Assembly (NCBI RefSeq): GCF_008801475.1 | Contig: NZ_VZPP01000012.1 | Coordinates: 1-64,000 of the forward strand | DNA length: 64,000 bases | Source: Pseudomonas moorei | GTDB lineage: Bacteria; Pseudomonadota; Gammaproteobacteria; Pseudomonadales; Pseudomonadaceae | Direction: 5' to 3' | Shown here: one piece after another, positions 6,325 through 15,359 of the stretch | Layout: each line of letters starts with the position of its first letter | Position numbering within the stretch: position 1 is the stretch's first letter | Notes under the pieces: generated by a model | Told to the model about the DNA's origin: nothing | What the model saw: the letters and a program-made list of their open reading frames with translations, nothing else | The model's database searches: none | Program-made: the position numbers and the translations under genes

Positions 6325-8187
6325 ATGGCCCTACTGCAGATCGCCGAACCCGGCCAAAGTCCTCAACCGCACCAGCGTCGTCTGGCTGTGGGGATCGACT
6401 TGGGCACTACCAATTCGCTGGTCGCTGCATTGCGCAGTGGTCTTTCCGAGCCCCTGGCTGACGCAGAAGGGCGGGTCATCCTGCCTTCCGCCGTGCGCTA
6501 TCACGCCGATCGCGTCGAAGTTGGCGAGTCGGCCAAGCTGGCTGCCGCCACCGATCCTTTGAACACCGTGCTGTCGGTCAAGCGCTTGATGGGTCGTGGA
6601 CTGTCCGACGTCAAGCAATTGGGCGATCAACTGCCGTACCGCTTCGTCGGCGGCGAATCGCACATGCCGTTCATCGATACGATCCAGGGCCCGAAAAGCC
6701 CGGTCGAAGTTTCCGCCGATATCCTCAAGGTCCTGCGTCAGCGTGCCGAAGCGACACTGGGTGGCGAGCTGGTCGGTGCGGTGATTACCGTTCCTGCGTA
6801 TTTCGACGATGCTCAGCGTCAGGCGACCAAGGATGCGGCCAAGCTGGCCGGTCTGAACGTGCTGCGTTTGCTTAACGAGCCGACGGCTGCGGCGGTTGCC
6901 TACGGTCTGGACCAGCATGCTGAAGGCCTGGTTGCAATTTATGACCTGGGCGGCGGCACCTTCGATATTTCGATTCTGCGCCTGACCGGCGGTGTGTTCG
7001 AAGTCCTGGCGACCGGCGGCGACAGTGCCCTGGGCGGCGATGACTTCGATCACGCGATCGCTGGCTGGATCATCGAGAGCGCCGGTTTGTCTGCCGATCT
7101 TGATCCGGGCGCGCAACGCAATTTGCTGCAAACCGCTTGTGCGGCCAAGGAAGCGTTGACCAATGCCTCGTCCGTTGAGGTCGCTTATGGTGACTGGAAC
7201 GCTGAGCTGACTCGTGAAGCCTTTAATGCGCTGATCGAGCCAATGGTTGCCCGCAGCCTCAAAGCCTGCCGTCGTGCCGTTCGTGATTCCGGCGTCGAGC
7301 TGGAAGAAGTGCACGCCGTGGTGATGGTTGGCGGTTCGACTCGCGTGCCTCGTGTTCGCGAAGCGGTCGCGGAGGCTTTCGGTCGCCAGCCGTTGACTGA
7401 AATCGATCCGGATCAAGTGGTGGCCATCGGTGCCGCGATCCAGGCCGATACCCTGGCCGGCAACAAGCGTGACGGCGATGAATTGCTGCTGCTCGACGTG
7501 ATTCCGTTGTCCCTGGGGCTGGAAACCATGGGCGGCCTGATGGAGAAGGTAATTCCGCGCAACACCACCATTCCCGTCGCTCGCGCCCAGGACTTCACCA
7601 CCTATAAAGACGGCCAGTCGGCCATGGCGATCCACGTGTTGCAGGGTGAGCGGGAGCTGATCAGTGACTGCCGCTCCCTGGCGCGCTTCGAATTACGTGG
7701 TATCCCGGCAATGGTGGCCGGTGCCGCGAAAATTCGCGTGACGTTCCAGGTCGATGCCGACGGTCTGCTGAGTGTTTCCGCCCGCGAGCTCGGTTCGGGC
7801 GTTGAGGCCAGCATCCAGGTCAAGCCTTCCTACGGGCTGACCGACGGCGAAATCGCCAAGATGCTCAAGGATTCGTTCCAGCACGCCAACGACGACAAGG
7901 TCGCCCGCGTCCTGCGCGAGCAGCAGGTCGACGCGCAGCGTCTGATCGAAGCGGTGCAGGCGGCTCTGGAGGCTGATGGCGACCGTCTGCTCGATGCCGA
8001 AGAGCGCGTGGTCATCGATGCGCAGGTGCAGGAATTGACCGAACTGATGAAAGGTACCGATGGCTATGCCATCGAGCAGCAGACCAAGCGTCTGTCGCAA
8101 GTGACCGATGCCTTTGCTGCCCGCCGCCTGGACTCGACGGTGAAAGCCGCGCTGGCGGGGCGCAACCTGAATGAGATTGAGGAATAA
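6325..8187 (+). CDS. hscA: Fe-S assembly chaperone HscA (Hsp70 class)
   Basis: A specialised Hsp70 that binds the LPPVK motif of IscU and drives cluster transfer with ATP. It has 620 residues: an N-terminal actin-like ATPase domain (about 20-385, with GIDLGTTNSL, IYDLGGGTFDIS and VMVGGSTRVPRV) followed by the substrate-binding domain and helical lid. This matches the family length of about 616. It lies 51 bases after hscB and 2 bases before fdx. The Shine-Dalgarno is weak, but the ATG agrees with family N-termini. Confidence 0.97.
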   Translation: MALLQIAEPGQSPQPHQRRLAVGIDLGTTNSLVAALRSGLSEPLADAEGRVILPSAVRYHADRVEVGESAKLAAATDPLNTVLSVKRLMGRGLSDVKQLGDQLPYRFVGGESHMPFIDTIQGPKSPVEVSADILKVLRQRAEATLGGELVGAVITVPAYFDDAQRQATKDAAKLAGLNVLRLLNEPTAAAVAYGLDQHAEGLVAIYDLGGGTFDISILRLTGGVFEVLATGGDSALGGDDFDHAIAGWIIESAGLSADLDPGAQRNLLQTACAAKEALTNASSVEVAYGDWNAELTREAFNALIEPMVARSLKACRRAVRDSGVELEEVHAVVMVGGSTRVPRVREAVAEAFGRQPLTEIDPDQVVAIGAAIQADTLAGNKRDGDELLLLDVIPLSLGLETMGGLMEKVIPRNTTIPVARAQDFTTYKDGQSAMAIHVLQGERELISDCRSLARFELRGIPAMVAGAAKIRVTFQVDADGLLSVSARELGSGVEASIQVKPSYGLTDGEIAKMLKDSFQHANDDKVARVLREQQVDAQRLIEAVQAALEADGDRLLDAEERVVIDAQVQELTELMKGTDGYAIEQQTKRLSQVTDAFAARRLDSTVKAALAGRNLNEIEE

Positions 8188-8189
8188 CG

Positions 8190-8531
8190 ATGCCGCAGGT
8201 CATTTTTCTGCCACACGAAAAGTTTTGTCCGGAAGGCATGGTTGTGGAGGCTGAGCCGGGTATTTCCATCCTTGAACTGGCTCACGAACACCATATCGAG
8301 ATGGAAAGCGCCTGCGGTGGCGTCTGCGCCTGCACCACTTGTCATTGCCTGATTCGTGAAGGCTTCGACTCTCTGGAAGAGGCCGATGAGCTGGAAGAGG
8401 ACTACCTTGACAAGGCCTGGGGGCTGGAAGCTCAATCGCGTCTGGCCTGTCAGGCCCGAGTCGGGACTGAAGACCTGACCATCGAAATTCCGAAATACTC
8501 GCTCAACCATGCGGCCGAAGCGCCGCACTGA
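8190..8531 (+). CDS. fdx: [2Fe-2S] ferredoxin of the ISC system
   Basis: An adrenodoxin-type ferredoxin that supplies electrons for cluster assembly. It has 113 residues with the ligand pattern Cys42, Cys48, Cys51 and Cys87 (ESACGGVCACTTCH and LACQAR). There are two additional cysteines at 46 and 53. The start is 2 bases after the hscA stop, so translation is probably coupled. Confidence 0.96.
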   Translation: MPQVIFLPHEKFCPEGMVVEAEPGISILELAHEHHIEMESACGGVCACTTCHCLIREGFDSLEEADELEEDYLDKAWGLEAQSRLACQARVGTEDLTIEIPKYSLNHAAEAPH

Positions 8532-8545
8532 TTCAAGGAAATGAA

Positions 8546-8746
8546 ATGAGTCTGAAATGGGTTGATGTGCTGGAAATCGCGATCCAGCTGGCTGAATCCA
8601 AGCCGGAAGTGGATCCGCGTTACGTGAACTTCGTCGATCTGCACAAATGGGTGCTGGCATTGCCGGAGTTCAGTGATGATCCGACCCGCGGTGGCGAGAA
8701 GGTGCTTGAAGCCATTCAGGCCGCCTGGATCGAAGAAGCAGATTGA
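8546..8746 (+). CDS. iscX: Fe-S assembly protein IscX
   Basis: A small acidic protein of 66 residues that binds IscS and modulates cysteine desulfurase activity, competing with frataxin/CyaY. It begins MSLKWVDVLEIAIQLAE, and the family DPRYVNFVDLHKWV segment is present (about residues 28-41). A Shine-Dalgarno AAGGA precedes the ATG by a normal distance. It is the last gene of the isc operon; the operon terminator follows at 8780. Confidence 0.95.
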   Translation: MSLKWVDVLEIAIQLAESKPEVDPRYVNFVDLHKWVLALPEFSDDPTRGGEKVLEAIQAAWIEEAD

Positions 8747-8779
8747 GTCTGCGCCGTACGCAGTTAGGCAATACCCAAG

Positions 8780-8810
8780 AACCCGCGTATAATTCGCGGG
8801 TTTAATTTTT
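8780..8810 (+). terminator. isc operon terminator whose loop is a TATAAT box
   Basis: AACCCGCG (8780-8787) and CGCGGGTT (8795-8802) form an 8-bp stem followed by TAATTTTT. The 7-base loop TATAATT contains a perfect -10 hexamer (8788-8793) positioned to serve ndk, which starts at 8839. The upstream -35 is poor (TTAGGC at 8764, 18-base spacer). Confidence 0.7.
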
Positions 8811-8838
8811 CGCAAATTACCGTTTCTGGAGTTACACC

Positions 8839-9264
8839 ATGGCTGTTCAACGTACTTTCTCCATCATCAAGCCTGACGCCGTTGCTAAAAACGTGATCGG
8901 CAAGATCGTTTCCCGTTTTGAAGAAGCCGGCCTGCGCGTTGTAGCTTCGAAAATGAAGCAACTGTCGAAAGCCGAAGCTGAAGGCTTCTACGCTGAGCAC
9001 AGCGAGCGCGGTTTCTTCGGTGACCTGGTTGCTTTCATGACCTCCGGTCCAGTTGTTGTTCAGGTTCTGGAAGGTGAAAACGCTATCGCTCGCAACCGTG
9101 AGCTGATGGGCGCTACCAACCCTAAAGAAGCCGCTGCCGGCACCATCCGTGCTGACTTCGCTGAATCCATCGACGCCAACGCCGTACACGGTTCGGACTC
9201 CGAAGCCGCTGCTGCTCGCGAAATCGCATACTTCTTCGCAGCTACTGAAGTAACCACTCGCTAA
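8839..9264 (+). CDS. ndk: Nucleoside diphosphate kinase
   Basis: Transfers the gamma phosphate of ATP to nucleoside diphosphates through a phosphohistidine. It has 141 residues with the catalytic His117 in the NAVHGSDS active-site motif, and starts MAVQRTFSIIKPDAV. Codon choice is strongly biased, as expected for a highly expressed gene. It lies between the isc terminator and rlmN; a TATAAT in the loop of that terminator is its likely -10. Confidence 0.97.
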   Translation: MAVQRTFSIIKPDAVAKNVIGKIVSRFEEAGLRVVASKMKQLSKAEAEGFYAEHSERGFFGDLVAFMTSGPVVVQVLEGENAIARNRELMGATNPKEAAAGTIRADFAESIDANAVHGSDSEAAAAREIAYFFAATEVTTR

Positions 9265-9292
9265 GCATTGGCTTAAGAGTGAAGGTGAATCC

Positions 9293-10441
9293 ATGACTAC
9301 ATCGACTGTTAAAACCAACCTGCTGGGTCTGACTCAACAGGAAATGGAAAAATTCTTCGACTCAATCGGGGAGAAGCGTTTCCGTGCCGGTCAGGTAATG
9401 AAATGGATTCACCACTTTGGCGTCGATGATTTCGACGCCATGACGAATGTCAGCAAGGCCTTGCGCGAGAAGCTCAAGGCTGTTGCTGAAGTTCGCGGTC
9501 CGGAAGTGGTCAGCGAGGACATCTCCAGCGACGGTACCCGTAAGTGGGTCGTACGCGTGGCGTCCGGCAGCTGCGTCGAGACCGTGTACATTCCCCAGGG
9601 CAAGCGCGGCACATTGTGCGTTTCGTCCCAGGCAGGCTGTGCCCTGGATTGCAGTTTCTGCTCCACCGGCAAGCAAGGCTTCAACAGCAACCTCACCGCC
9701 GCCGAAGTGATCGGTCAGGTGTGGATTGCCAACAAATCCTTTGGCAGCGTCCCGGCGACCGTCGACCGTGCCATCACCAACGTGGTGATGATGGGCATGG
9801 GTGAGCCGCTGCTGAACTTCGACAACGTCATTGCCGCCATGCATCTGATGATGGATGACCTGGGCTATGGCATTTCCAAGCGCCGCGTGACCCTGTCCAC
9901 TTCGGGCGTGGTGCCGATGATCGATGAGCTGTCCAAGCACATCGACGTCTCCCTGGCGTTGTCCCTGCACGCACCGAATGACGCATTGCGTAACCAATTG
10001 GTGCCGATCAACAAGAAGTATCCGCTTAAGATGCTGCTCGAGTCGTGCCAGCGCTACATGTCGTCCCTGGGCGAAAAACGCGTGCTGACCATCGAGTACA
10101 CCTTGCTCAAGGACGTTAACGACAAGGTTGAGCACGCGGTCGAGATGATCGAGTTGCTGAAAAACATTCCGTGCAAGATCAACCTGATCCCGTTCAACCC
10201 GTTCCCGCATTCCGGGTACGAGCGGCCGAGTAACAACGCCATTCGTCGGTTCCAGGATCAGCTTCATCACGCCGGTTTCAACGTCACTGTGCGCACCACT
10301 CGTGGTGAGGACATCGACGCGGCCTGTGGTCAATTGGTAGGGCAGGTGCTGGATCGCACCCGTCGCAGCGAACGTTATATCGCCGTGCGCGAGTTGAGCG
10401 CCGACAACGATATGGCGCAGAACGCCGCGAACAACAACTAA
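9293..10441 (+). CDS. rlmN: Dual-specificity RNA methyltransferase RlmN
   Basis: A radical-SAM enzyme that makes 2-methyladenosine at 23S rRNA A2503 and tRNA A37. It has 382 residues. The [4Fe-4S]-binding motif CxxxCxxC is at Cys116, Cys120 and Cys123 (CALDCSFC), and the conserved C-terminal cysteine used in catalysis is in DIDAACGQL. The Asn/Pro-rich NLIPFNPFP segment is also typical. It is a client of the Fe-S machinery encoded just upstream. The start is 28 bases after ndk; pilF follows after 12 bases. Confidence 0.97.
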   Translation: MTTSTVKTNLLGLTQQEMEKFFDSIGEKRFRAGQVMKWIHHFGVDDFDAMTNVSKALREKLKAVAEVRGPEVVSEDISSDGTRKWVVRVASGSCVETVYIPQGKRGTLCVSSQAGCALDCSFCSTGKQGFNSNLTAAEVIGQVWIANKSFGSVPATVDRAITNVVMMGMGEPLLNFDNVIAAMHLMMDDLGYGISKRRVTLSTSGVVPMIDELSKHIDVSLALSLHAPNDALRNQLVPINKKYPLKMLLESCQRYMSSLGEKRVLTIEYTLLKDVNDKVEHAVEMIELLKNIPCKINLIPFNPFPHSGYERPSNNAIRRFQDQLHHAGFNVTVRTTRGEDIDAACGQLVGQVLDRTRRSERYIAVRELSADNDMAQNAANNN

Positions 10442-10453
10442 GAGAGGATCTCT

Positions 10454-11212
10454 ATGTCCCTGCGCTTTGCGCTGCTTTTGCTGTTGGCCAGCCTGTGTGC
10501 TGGCTGTGTTCTTTCCGGCGATTACAACCCGATGAAGACCAGCAAGGGCCGCGACGAGGCGCGTGAGGCTTACGTGCAGCTCGGGATCGGGTATCTGCAG
10601 CAGGGCATGACTGAACGTGCGAAAGTGCCGTTGAAGAAAGCACTGGAGCTGGATGAGGCGGACCCCGATGCCAACGCGGCGCTGGGTCTGGTATTTCAGG
10701 CTGAAATGGAACCGGAACTGGCCGACCAGCATTTTCGCAAGGCGCTGTCCTCCCGTCCCGCCGATGCGCGAATCCTCAATAACTACGGCAGTTTTCTATT
10801 CGAGCAGAAGCGTTACAAGCAAGCCTACGAGCGCTTCGAGCAAGCCGCGGCCGATACCCTGTATCCTGAGCGTTCGCGAGTGTTCGAGAACCTTGGGATG
10901 ACGGCTTCGATGCTCGGCCAGCGTGATTTGGCCCAGCAACAACTGGAGAAAGCCCTGCGCTTGAACCACCAGCAGCCTCGCGCATTGCTGGAAATGGCTG
11001 AGTTGTCTTACGAAGACAGGCATTATGTGCCCGCGCGTGACTATTACGATCGTTTTAGCCTGCTCGCCGAACAAAATGCACGTAGTCTATTGCTCGGCGT
11101 TCGACTGGCAAAAGTGTTTGAAGATCGCGACAAGGCCGCCAGTGCGGGCCTGCAATTAAAACGACTCTATCCCGGTACACCGGAATATCAGCAATACCTG
11201 TCGGAGCAATGA
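10454..11212 (+). CDS. pilF: Type IV pilus assembly lipoprotein PilF/PilW
   Basis: An outer-membrane pilotin with tetratricopeptide repeats, needed for PilQ secretin multimerisation in type IV pili. It has 252 residues: a signal peptide with lipobox ending at Cys18 (LASLCAGC), then about six TPR units (for example YVQLGIGYLQQGMTERAKVPLKKAL-type helices pairs through residue 230). The linkage rlmN-pilF-rodZ-ispG is conserved in gammaproteobacteria. A good Shine-Dalgarno AGAGGA precedes the ATG. It overlaps the next gene at ATGATGA. Confidence 0.93.
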   Translation: MSLRFALLLLLASLCAGCVLSGDYNPMKTSKGRDEAREAYVQLGIGYLQQGMTERAKVPLKKALELDEADPDANAALGLVFQAEMEPELADQHFRKALSSRPADARILNNYGSFLFEQKRYKQAYERFEQAAADTLYPERSRVFENLGMTASMLGQRDLAQQQLEKALRLNHQQPRALLEMAELSYEDRHYVPARDYYDRFSLLAEQNARSLLLGVRLAKVFEDRDKAASAGLQLKRLYPGTPEYQQYLSEQ

Positions 11213-12234
11213 TGAAAGCGGCGCATCCCGAAGTTGTAGCAGCGAATCGCGTTAACCCCGGTGAGACCCTGCGCCAGGCCCGCGAAAGCAATGGCTGGTC
11301 GCTGGCCGAAGTGGCCCTCAAGCTCAACCTCACCGTCAATTCCCTGAGTAATCTGGAAGCCGGCGCTTTCGACAAGCTGCCAGGGCATACCTTTGCCCGC
11401 GGTTATATTCGCGCCTATGCCAAATTGCTGGGCATGGATCAGGCCGTTCTGGTCCAGCAGTTCGACCAATCCACCGGCACTGACTCCAAGGGCAGTAACG
11501 TTCACAGCCTGGGGCGCATCGAAGAGCCGGTCCGTGTTTCCCACACCATCTTGCGAATTGTCAGTCTGCTGTTGCTGATCGCAGTGATTGGTGGCGGTTT
11601 TGTCTGGTGGCAGGATCAGACCTCGCTACGTACCAAGGACTTGACCAGCTTGAGCCCTGAACACGTAGAAGTCGAAGGCGCTGACGGTACCACCCAGATT
11701 CATCCGCTGGACGAGCCGGAAGACCAGGCGGTCGCACAAGGCCAGACTGAAGGCGCAACCACTCTTGCATTGCCGCCAGCCGATGCATCGGCGCCAGCGC
11801 CGGCCGAAGCTCAAGCGGCTGCACCTGCACCTGCACCTGCACCAGCCGCACCTGCGCCAACAGCCCCGGCGCACAGCGCTGCTCCGGTTGTTGCTGCTCC
11901 TGCGACGCCGGCACCGGCCGCTCCTGCTCCGGTCGTGACCGCGCCGGTTGCCCCAAGCGCCCCTGCACCAGCAACGACGGCTCCAGTCGCCGGCCAGGGC
12001 CAGGTTCAACTGCAATTCACGGCCGATTGCTGGACGCAAGTGACCGATGGCACCGGCAAGGTGCTGTTGAGCGGCCTCAAGCGTAAAGGCGATAGCGTTT
12101 CCGTCAGCGGCAAGCCGCCGTTCGCCGTGCGCCTGGGCTACGCCCGTGGCGCTCAGGTGAGCTACAACGGCCAGCCAGTTGATGTGGCTCCTTTCACCAG
12201 TGGCGAGACTGCTCGCCTGAAGTTGGGTCAATAA
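11212..12234 (+). CDS. rodZ: Cytoskeleton protein RodZ
   Basis: Links the MreB cytoskeleton to the inner membrane and helps keep rod shape. The 340-residue protein has a cytoplasmic helix-turn-helix domain (about 15-80), one transmembrane segment (about 112-133), a long Ala/Pro-rich low-complexity linker (about 188-261) and a C-terminal periplasmic beta domain (about 262-340). Two ATGs stand in tandem; the second (11212) is better spaced from GGAG at 11203. The linker is encoded by imperfect GCACCTGCACCT-type repeats near 11820-11990, a likely site of length variation. It overlaps pilF, and ispG starts 3 bases after its stop. Confidence 0.93.
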   Translation: MKAAHPEVVAANRVNPGETLRQARESNGWSLAEVALKLNLTVNSLSNLEAGAFDKLPGHTFARGYIRAYAKLLGMDQAVLVQQFDQSTGTDSKGSNVHSLGRIEEPVRVSHTILRIVSLLLLIAVIGGGFVWWQDQTSLRTKDLTSLSPEHVEVEGADGTTQIHPLDEPEDQAVAQGQTEGATTLALPPADASAPAPAEAQAAAPAPAPAPAAPAPTAPAHSAAPVVAAPATPAPAAPAPVVTAPVAPSAPAPATTAPVAGQGQVQLQFTADCWTQVTDGTGKVLLSGLKRKGDSVSVSGKPPFAVRLGYARGAQVSYNGQPVDVAPFTSGETARLKLGQ

Positions 12235-12237
12235 GTC

Positions 12238-13347
12238 ATGCACGGCGAATCTCCAATCAAACGTCGCGAATCACGCAAGATCTGGGTCGGTAACGTACCG
12301 GTTGGCGGTGATGCGCCAATCGCTGTGCAGAGCATGACCAATAGCGACACCAATGACGTCGCGGCCACCGTTGCACAGATCAATCGTCTGGAAGCAGCCG
12401 GTGTCGATATCGTGCGGGTGTCGGTGCCGGACATGGACGCCGCCGAGGCCTTCGGCAAAATCAAGCAACTGGTCAAGGTGCCGTTGGTTGCCGATATCCA
12501 TTTCGACTACCGCATCGCATTGCGCGTCGCCGAGCTTGGCGTTGACTGCCTGCGGATCAACCCGGGCAATATCGGGCGCGAAGATCGCGTTCGTGCCGTG
12601 GTCGATGCCGCCCGTGATCGCGGCATTCCGATTCGCATCGGCGTAAACGCTGGCTCCCTGGAAAAAGACCTGCAGAAAAAATACGGCGAGCCGACACCTG
12701 CCGCACTGGTTGAGTCGGCCTTGCGCCACGTCGAACACCTCGAGCGCCTGAATTTCCAGGACTTCAAGGTCAGCGTCAAAGCCTCCGACGTGTTCATGGC
12801 CGTCGAAGCCTACCGCCTGCTGGCCAAGGAAATCGTCCAGCCGTTGCACCTGGGGATCACCGAAGCGGGTGGTTTGCGTTCCGGCACGGTGAAATCTGCT
12901 GTGGGCCTCGGTATGCTGCTCGCCGAGGGGATTGGCGATACTATTCGCATCTCGTTGGCGGCTGATCCGGTCGAGGAAGTGAAAGTCGGCTACGACATTC
13001 TCAAATCCCTGCATTTGCGTTCCCGTGGCATCAACTTCATCGCCTGCCCGAGCTGCTCGCGGCAGAACTTCGATGTGGTCAAAACCATGAACGAACTGGA
13101 AGGGCGCCTTGAAGACCTGCTGGTGCCGCTGGATGTCGCGGTCATCGGTTGCGTGGTCAACGGACCCGGTGAAGCCAAGGAAGCCCATATCGGCTTGACC
13201 GGCGGCACGCCAAACCTGATTTACATCGACGGCAAGCCGTCGCAGAAACTGACGAATGACAATCTCGTGGATGAGCTCGAACGCTTGATCCGCGAGAAAG
13301 CGGCCGAAAAGGTCGAAGCTGACGCTGCCGTCATCGCGCGCGGCTGA
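12238..13347 (+). CDS. ispG: 4-hydroxy-3-methylbut-2-en-1-yl diphosphate synthase IspG
   Basis: Converts 2-C-methylerythritol 2,4-cyclodiphosphate to HMBPP in the non-mevalonate isoprenoid pathway. It has 369 residues. The cluster cysteines are in CPSCSRQ and in GCVVNGPGEA, the signature of the [4Fe-4S] domain; the N-terminal TIM barrel begins around VQSMTNSDTND. It lies 3 bases after rodZ and 38 bases before hisS. Confidence 0.97.
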   Translation: MHGESPIKRRESRKIWVGNVPVGGDAPIAVQSMTNSDTNDVAATVAQINRLEAAGVDIVRVSVPDMDAAEAFGKIKQLVKVPLVADIHFDYRIALRVAELGVDCLRINPGNIGREDRVRAVVDAARDRGIPIRIGVNAGSLEKDLQKKYGEPTPAALVESALRHVEHLERLNFQDFKVSVKASDVFMAVEAYRLLAKEIVQPLHLGITEAGGLRSGTVKSAVGLGMLLAEGIGDTIRISLAADPVEEVKVGYDILKSLHLRSRGINFIACPSCSRQNFDVVKTMNELEGRLEDLLVPLDVAVIGCVVNGPGEAKEAHIGLTGGTPNLIYIDGKPSQKLTNDNLVDELERLIREKAAEKVEADAAVIARG

Positions 13348-13385
13348 GCCCGACCAAAGAGCCGAACGGAATTTAAGGATTTAAT

Positions 13386-14675
13386 GTGAGCAAGTCTCTG
13401 CAAGCCATTCGTGGCATGAACGACATCCTGCCCGAACAGACCCCTCTGTGGCGTCATTTCGAGGGCACCGTTTCGCGTCTGCTGGATAACTACGGCTACA
13501 AGCAGATCCGCATGCCGATCGTTGAGTTCACCGAGCTGTTCAAGCGCTCCATCGGTGAAGTGACCGACATCGTCGAAAAAGAGATGTACACCTTCGACGA
13601 CCGTAACGGCGACTCCCTGACGCTGCGTCCGGAAGGCACGGCAGCCTGTGTGCGTGCCGTGCTCGAGCACGGCATCACCGGCGGTGGCCAGGTACAGAAA
13701 CTCTGGTACATCGGTCCGATGTTCCGCCACGAGCGTCCACAGAAGGGCCGTTATCGTCAGTTCCACCAGATCGGCGTCGAGGTGTTCAACCTTGATGGTC
13801 CGGACATCGATGCCGAGCTGATCGTGCTGACCTGGCGCCTGTGGGGCGAGCTGGGGATCCGCGATGCGGTCAAGCTCGAACTCAACAGCCTGGGCACCAG
13901 CGAATCCCGTGGTCGTTATCGCGAGGCACTGGTCGAGTTCCTGTCCGCTCACCTGGACAAGCTGGACGAAGACAGCCAGCGCCGCCTCAAGACCAACCCG
14001 CTGCGGGTTCTGGATACCAAGAACGCCGACACTCAAGCGATCCTGGTCAACGCGCCGAAAATGGCCGACTACCTCGACGAAGAGTCCCGCGTGCACTTCG
14101 AGGGCCTGAAGGCTCGCCTGGACGCCGCTGGCATTCCTTACGTGATCAACCCGAAGCTGGTTCGCGGGCTGGATTACTACAGCAAGACCGTTTTCGAATG
14201 GGTCACCGACAAACTCGGCGCCCAGGGCACTGTGTGTGCGGGTGGTCGTTACGACGGCCTGGTCGAGCAGATGGGCGGCAAGCCGACGGCGGGCGTTGGC
14301 TTTGCGATGGGCATCGAACGCCTGGTGCTGTTGCTGGAAACCCTGGAGCAGATCCCGGAAGAGATCTCCCGTCAGGTCGACGTCTACCTCTGCGCCTTCG
14401 GTGAAGCCGCCGAGCTGGCCGCTCTGGCGTTGAGCGAACGCGTTCGAGATCAGCTACCCAACCTGCGCCTGCAAGTGAATGCCGGCGCCGGCAGCTTCAA
14501 AAGCCAGTTCAAGAAAGCCGACAAGAGCGGTGCGCTGTATGCACTGATCCTCGGTGACGACGAGATGGCCCAGCAAGTGGTAGGTTTCAAACCCCTGCGT
14601 GGCCAGGGCGAACAACAAAGCATTGCCTGGGATGCGCTTGCTGCACACCTGGCCACCTGCGTCGTGCAGGGTTGA
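13386..14675 (+). CDS. hisS: Histidyl-tRNA synthetase
   Basis: A class II aminoacyl-tRNA synthetase of 429 residues. It starts at a GTG (13386) with AAGGA upstream; the product begins MSKSLQAIRGMNDILP. Class II motif 2 (MFRHERPQKGRYRQFHQ), the His-specific GLDYYSKTVFEW region and the C-terminal anticodon-binding domain (about 330-429) are visible. An ATG overlaps out of frame at 13384 and is not used. Gene order ispG-hisS-yfgM-bamB-der is as in E. coli. Confidence 0.97.
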   Translation: MSKSLQAIRGMNDILPEQTPLWRHFEGTVSRLLDNYGYKQIRMPIVEFTELFKRSIGEVTDIVEKEMYTFDDRNGDSLTLRPEGTAACVRAVLEHGITGGGQVQKLWYIGPMFRHERPQKGRYRQFHQIGVEVFNLDGPDIDAELIVLTWRLWGELGIRDAVKLELNSLGTSESRGRYREALVEFLSAHLDKLDEDSQRRLKTNPLRVLDTKNADTQAILVNAPKMADYLDEESRVHFEGLKARLDAAGIPYVINPKLVRGLDYYSKTVFEWVTDKLGAQGTVCAGGRYDGLVEQMGGKPTAGVGFAMGIERLVLLLETLEQIPEEISRQVDVYLCAFGEAAELAALALSERVRDQLPNLRLQVNAGAGSFKSQFKKADKSGALYALILGDDEMAQQVVGFKPLRGQGEQQSIAWDALAAHLATCVVQG

Positions 14676-14716
14676 AGCTGTCTAAACAGCCGATTTAGCG
14701 ATTAAGGAGTATTGGG

Positions 14717-15358
14717 GTGTCGAGTACCGAAGACGAACAGCTGGCGGATTTGAAGGACTGGTGGTCACGTAACGGCAAGCCCCTGGTGACTGGCGGCCTG
14801 TTGGCGCTGGTCATCGTGTTCGGCTGGCAAGCCTTTCACAAGTATCAGAGCAACCAGTCGCAAGGCGCCTCGATGCTCTATCAGCAATTGCTGGAAACCA
14901 CGCTGACGCCTGACGGCAAGCCTGATGCGGGCCGTGTTTCGGACCTGGCTGCCAAACTCAATAGTGAGTTCGGCGGTAGCGCCTATGCGCAATACGGCAA
15001 CCTGTTCGTGGCGAAAGTCGCCGTCGACAGTGGCAAGCTGGATGACGCAGCCAGCGAGCTGAAAGGCATTGTAGCCAAGCCGGCCAATCCGGCACTGGGC
15101 GAAATCGCCCGTCAGCGCCTGGCTCAGGTGCTGGCCGCGCAGAACAAGGCCGATGAAGCCTTGAAACTGCTTGAAGGCGATGCCGACAAGGCATTCCTGG
15201 CCACTCGTGAAGAGCTCAAGGGCGACCTGCTGGTGCAGTTGGGTCGTACCGATGAAGCGTATAAGGCCTATCAAAAGGCCAAGGCTGCACTGTCGGATGA
15301 AGCGGCGGTGGGTGGCCTACAAATGAAGCTGGACGACCTGGCCAAAGGGGATGCGTGA
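14717..15358 (+). CDS. yfgM: YfgM family periplasmic TPR protein (SecYEG ancillary)
   Basis: A 213-residue single-pass inner-membrane protein with a short cytoplasmic N-terminus, a transmembrane helix at about 23-41 (LVTGGLLALVIVFGWQAF), and a periplasmic TPR-like domain. In E. coli YfgM associates with PpiD at the Sec translocon. It starts at GTG 14717, preceded by AAGGAGT. It overlaps or abuts bamB, depending on the start chosen there. Confidence 0.9.
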   Translation: MSSTEDEQLADLKDWWSRNGKPLVTGGLLALVIVFGWQAFHKYQSNQSQGASMLYQQLLETTLTPDGKPDAGRVSDLAAKLNSEFGGSAYAQYGNLFVAKVAVDSGKLDDAASELKGIVAKPANPALGEIARQRLAQVLAAQNKADEALKLLEGDADKAFLATREELKGDLLVQLGRTDEAYKAYQKAKAALSDEAAVGGLQMKLDDLAKGDA

Positions 15359-15359
15359 C

